Below are positions 62,210-64,000 of a DNA stretch of 64,000 nucleotides, one piece after another. Under the pieces are notes generated by a model. The model was not told where the DNA came from, searched no databases, and saw only the letters and a list, made by a program, of their open reading frames with translations. Location of the stretch: positions 1-64,000 of the forward strand of contig JADEXJ010000009.1 of assembly GCA_015207195.1 (NCBI GenBank), written 5' to 3'. The first letter of the stretch is position 1. Each line of letters begins with the position of its first letter. The translations under genes were made by a program, and so were the position numbers. The DNA is from Pleurocapsales cyanobacterium LEGE 10410 (lineage in GTDB: Bacteria; Cyanobacteriota; Cyanobacteriia; Cyanobacteriales; Xenococcaceae).

Positions 62210-63406
62210 ATGACCAAGGAATCCCTGAAAGAATCGATAGAAGAGCATTTCGGCAAGATTCCAGACCAGAGAGTAGTGACCAGAAGCTCTCACAAACTGG
62301 TAGACATAATCGCGATCGCTATTTTGGCAATTCTATGTGGAGCGGACGGATGGGTGGCGATCGAAACCTACGGTAGAGCAAAAGAGGAATGGCTCTCCAC
62401 GTTTCTCGAACTGCCGAATGGAATACCCTCACATGATACCTTCGGCAGAATATTCAGCCAGATAGATCCAGAAATTTTAGAAAGAAACTTTCAATCATGG
62501 ATAAAGATAATTGTCGGCAGATTAGGACTGGAGGTTGTGGCAATCGACGGTAAAAGTCTTAATGGCTCTTACGATCGAGAAAGTTCTTTGAAGTCTTTAG
62601 TTATGGTCAGTGCTTGGTCAAGCAGCCATCAACTAGTGTTAGGACAGGTCGCAGTAGAGCAAAAATCAAATGAAATAAAAGCAATTCCTATCTTGCTCGA
62701 ACAATTAGATTTGGAGAACGCAATTGTTACTACAGATGCGATGGGAACTCAAACAGCTATTGCTCAACAAATTCGAGATGCAGGTGCAGACTATATCTTA
62801 ACTCTCAAAGCTAACCATCCGACTCTCGCTCAAGATGCTCATCATTGGTTTGAAAGGCATCAACATGAATTAGAGAAGAAAGCGGTTCACACAGCGAAAT
62901 TTATTTGTGAAGCAGGACATCACCGTATTGAAAAGCGATATTTTGTTTCAGTTCCAGTCGACCAGGTGTTCCATCCAAAGCGGATTAAACAGTGGGCTGG
63001 ACTTAAAACTTTAATTGTGGAGCAAAGTAGTCGCCAACTTTGGAACAAGACTACTCACAGCACAAGATTTTTTCTTAGTTCTCTCAAACCTAATTTTGCT
63101 GATTTTCCTGCTTCAATCCGCAGCCATTGGGGAGTAGAAAACCAATGCAGCGCATACGCGCAGATCGTCGTAAGACGACTAGTGAGGCTAACGCCTCACG
63201 CTTGGTGCTTGGACGTGGTTTTTTCTGAAGATGATTCTCGGATTCGCAAGGCTCATGCCCCGCGAAACATGACTATTCTTAAAAGGCTAGCTCTCAATTT
63301 GCTTCGTCAAGATAATTCTCAGGGCAGCTTAAAAATGAAACGTTATCAAGCTGGTTTGAATAATAATTTTCTAGTTCAGATTTTGTCTAATTCTGGCATA
63401 TTTTGA
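62210..63406 (+). CDS. ISAs1-family transposase with in-frame insertion
   Basis: 398 residues. DDE motifs: DGKSLNGSYDRES, VTTDAMGTQTAIAQQI, and the E region EDDSRIRKAHAPRN. Starts with the ISAs1 N-terminus (LKESIEEHFGKIPDQRVVTR). After HWGVENQ, where relatives read L-H-W-V-L-D-V, there are about 19 extra residues (CSAYAQIVVRRLVRLTPHA) before WCLDVVF, encoded by a palindromic element (63148-63200) with the same core as in tnsB and RES. The insertion is between conserved blocks near the catalytic Glu. Confidence 0.85.
   Translation: MTKESLKESIEEHFGKIPDQRVVTRSSHKLVDIIAIAILAILCGADGWVAIETYGRAKEEWLSTFLELPNGIPSHDTFGRIFSQIDPEILERNFQSWIKIIVGRLGLEVVAIDGKSLNGSYDRESSLKSLVMVSAWSSSHQLVLGQVAVEQKSNEIKAIPILLEQLDLENAIVTTDAMGTQTAIAQQIRDAGADYILTLKANHPTLAQDAHHWFERHQHELEKKAVHTAKFICEAGHHRIEKRYFVSVPVDQVFHPKRIKQWAGLKTLIVEQSSRQLWNKTTHSTRFFLSSLKPNFADFPASIRSHWGVENQCSAYAQIVVRRLVRLTPHAWCLDVVFSEDDSRIRKAHAPRNMTILKRLALNLLRQDNSQGSLKMKRYQAGLNNNFLVQILSNSGIF
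63148..63200. repeat. Palindromic insertion in ISAs1 transposase gene
   Basis: CAGCGCATACGCGCAGATCG followed by TCGTAAGACGACTAG and the small palindrome GTGAGGCTAACGCCTCAC. In frame. Confidence 0.75.
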
Positions 63407-63432
63407 CTTGATATTTTGATGCGATTACCCTG

Positions 63433-63442
63433 TCTCGCCTGT
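63433..63442 (+). repeat. ISAs1 target duplication, right
   Basis: TCTCGCCTGT, identical to 62142-62151. Confidence 0.9.
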
Positions 63443-63492
63443 ATATTTATAAATAGTAAATATTAGTTCAACTAACAGCACCGAATAAGTTT

Positions 63493-64000
63493 ATGCAGAT
63501 TAAAAAGCGCAATATTGGGTTAACCGTAGATGATAGCCTGATGCGCGTCTATGTTGCTGCGCCAGAACCAGCAGGGCAATACCCAGGCATTTTGTTTTAT
63601 GGTGATATTTTCCAGTTGGGTAGACCGATTACGCTGTTGGCAGACCGTTTAGCGGGATATGGCTATATAGTTGCCGCCCCAGAAATTTTTCATCGCACTG
63701 AACCTATCGGTACGGCAATTGAACCTGGGGATTTAGGTCTGATGCGTGGCAGTGACAATGCCCGAAGGACTGCGATCGCCGAATACGATGCAGATGGGCT
63801 GGCGGTGTTGGAATGGCTGAAGGATGAAGATAGTGTGCTATCTAAGAAACTAGGTACTATAGGTTTCTGTATTGGGGGACACTTAGCTTTTCGAGCTGCT
63901 TTTCAATCCCAGGTAAAAGCTACTGTGTGCTGCTATCCGACTGGAATTCATAACGGTGAATTAGGGCGAGGAAAAGCCGATACCATCGAGCGCGCTGATG
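63493..64000 (+). CDS. Dienelactone-hydrolase-family protein (partial)
   Basis: ATG 63493 opens a frame that runs to the window edge. It has ILFYGDIFQLGRPITLLADR, GYIVAAPEIFHRTEP, and LGTIGFCIGGHLAFRAAFQS with the G-x-C-x-G-G nucleophile elbow of dienelactone hydrolases (Cys in place). KATVCCYPTGIHN follows. The C-terminal Asp and His of the triad are beyond the edge. Cytosolic alpha/beta hydrolase; substrate unknown. Confidence 0.85.
   Translation, partial: MQIKKRNIGLTVDDSLMRVYVAAPEPAGQYPGILFYGDIFQLGRPITLLADRLAGYGYIVAAPEIFHRTEPIGTAIEPGDLGLMRGSDNARRTAIAEYDADGLAVLEWLKDEDSVLSKKLGTIGFCIGGHLAFRAAFQSQVKATVCCYPTGIHNGELGRGKADTIERAD

Larger units (their letters stand above)
62152..63432. mobile_element. 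ISAs1-family insertion sequence
   Basis: Terminal inverted repeats CAGGGTAATCGCATCAAA (62152-62169) and complement (63415-63432); 10-bp target duplication; 1.28 kb with one transposase. The transposase holds an in-frame palindromic element. Confidence 0.9.

Overview
The window looks cyanobacterial. HIP1-type octamers (GCGATCGC) are frequent, AT-rich coding sequence alternates with short GC-rich palindromes, STRR-like short tandem repeats occur (about 35.05 and 57.7 kb), and many products resemble those of filamentous or baeocystous cyanobacteria. The left 29 kb reads as the backbone of a large mobilisable plasmid or integrated plasmid: two partition-type loci, a primase, an ArdC-type anti-restriction protein, a MobC/relaxase pair with a candidate oriT, a RecD-like helicase, three kinds of toxin-antitoxin locus and a tyrosine recombinase. 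I see no conventional Rep gene.

Layout. 0-6.3 kb: a ParA-like operon, BrnT/BrnA, a GFA/DUF6151-like protein, and a ParM-like actin with a probable ParR partner. 6.4-12.1 kb: an orphan DndE-like protein, primase-polymerase, ArdC, a SLOG protein, a macro-domain protein and an AlkB-like oxygenase. 12.1-14.7 kb: direct repeats, candidate oriT, mobC, relaxase and a serine-recombinase-like protein lacking its catalytic serine. 14.7-18.3 kb: three minus-strand genes, each preceded by the same inverted-repeat operator. 18.5-26.7 kb: a three-gene PrlF/YhaV/zinc-protein module (copy A), then a 6.9-kb Tn7-like transposon (tnsA, tnsB, tnsC, tniQ) that carries a second copy of the module (copy B). 26.9-29.3 kb: a RES-type toxin-antitoxin pair and a tyrosine recombinase.

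29.5-64 kb: a sensor kinase cut by an IS1634-like element, a membrane-anchored receiver protein, then a run of decayed genes (hydrolase, SDR, Nramp, response regulator). Next comes a stress and carbohydrate cluster: three GH13 alpha-glucosidases, a Cys-rich Csp-like protein, a glutaredoxin-MauE fusion, a glycine-zipper stress protein, two Crp/Fnr regulators, MgtC, a broken CFA synthase, a Rof-like protein, an APH/AAA kinase, pterin dehydratase, an HtrA protease and SSADH. A complete Tn3-family transposon with an ISAzo13-like element nested inside, and a complete ISAs1 element, interrupt it. The window ends in a dienelactone-hydrolase-like gene.

Main points for a second look. (1) The Tn7-like element has recognisable ends, a short target duplication, and an intact copy of its own target sequence inside the element. 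(2) Short palindromic elements sit in frame inside many genes. One insertion is shown directly by comparing YhaV copy B with copy A, and two 21-bp insertions fall in HIP1 octamers. (3) A shared operator controls three plasmid genes. (4) Several genes between 35 and 60 kb carry single in-frame stops or frameshifts.
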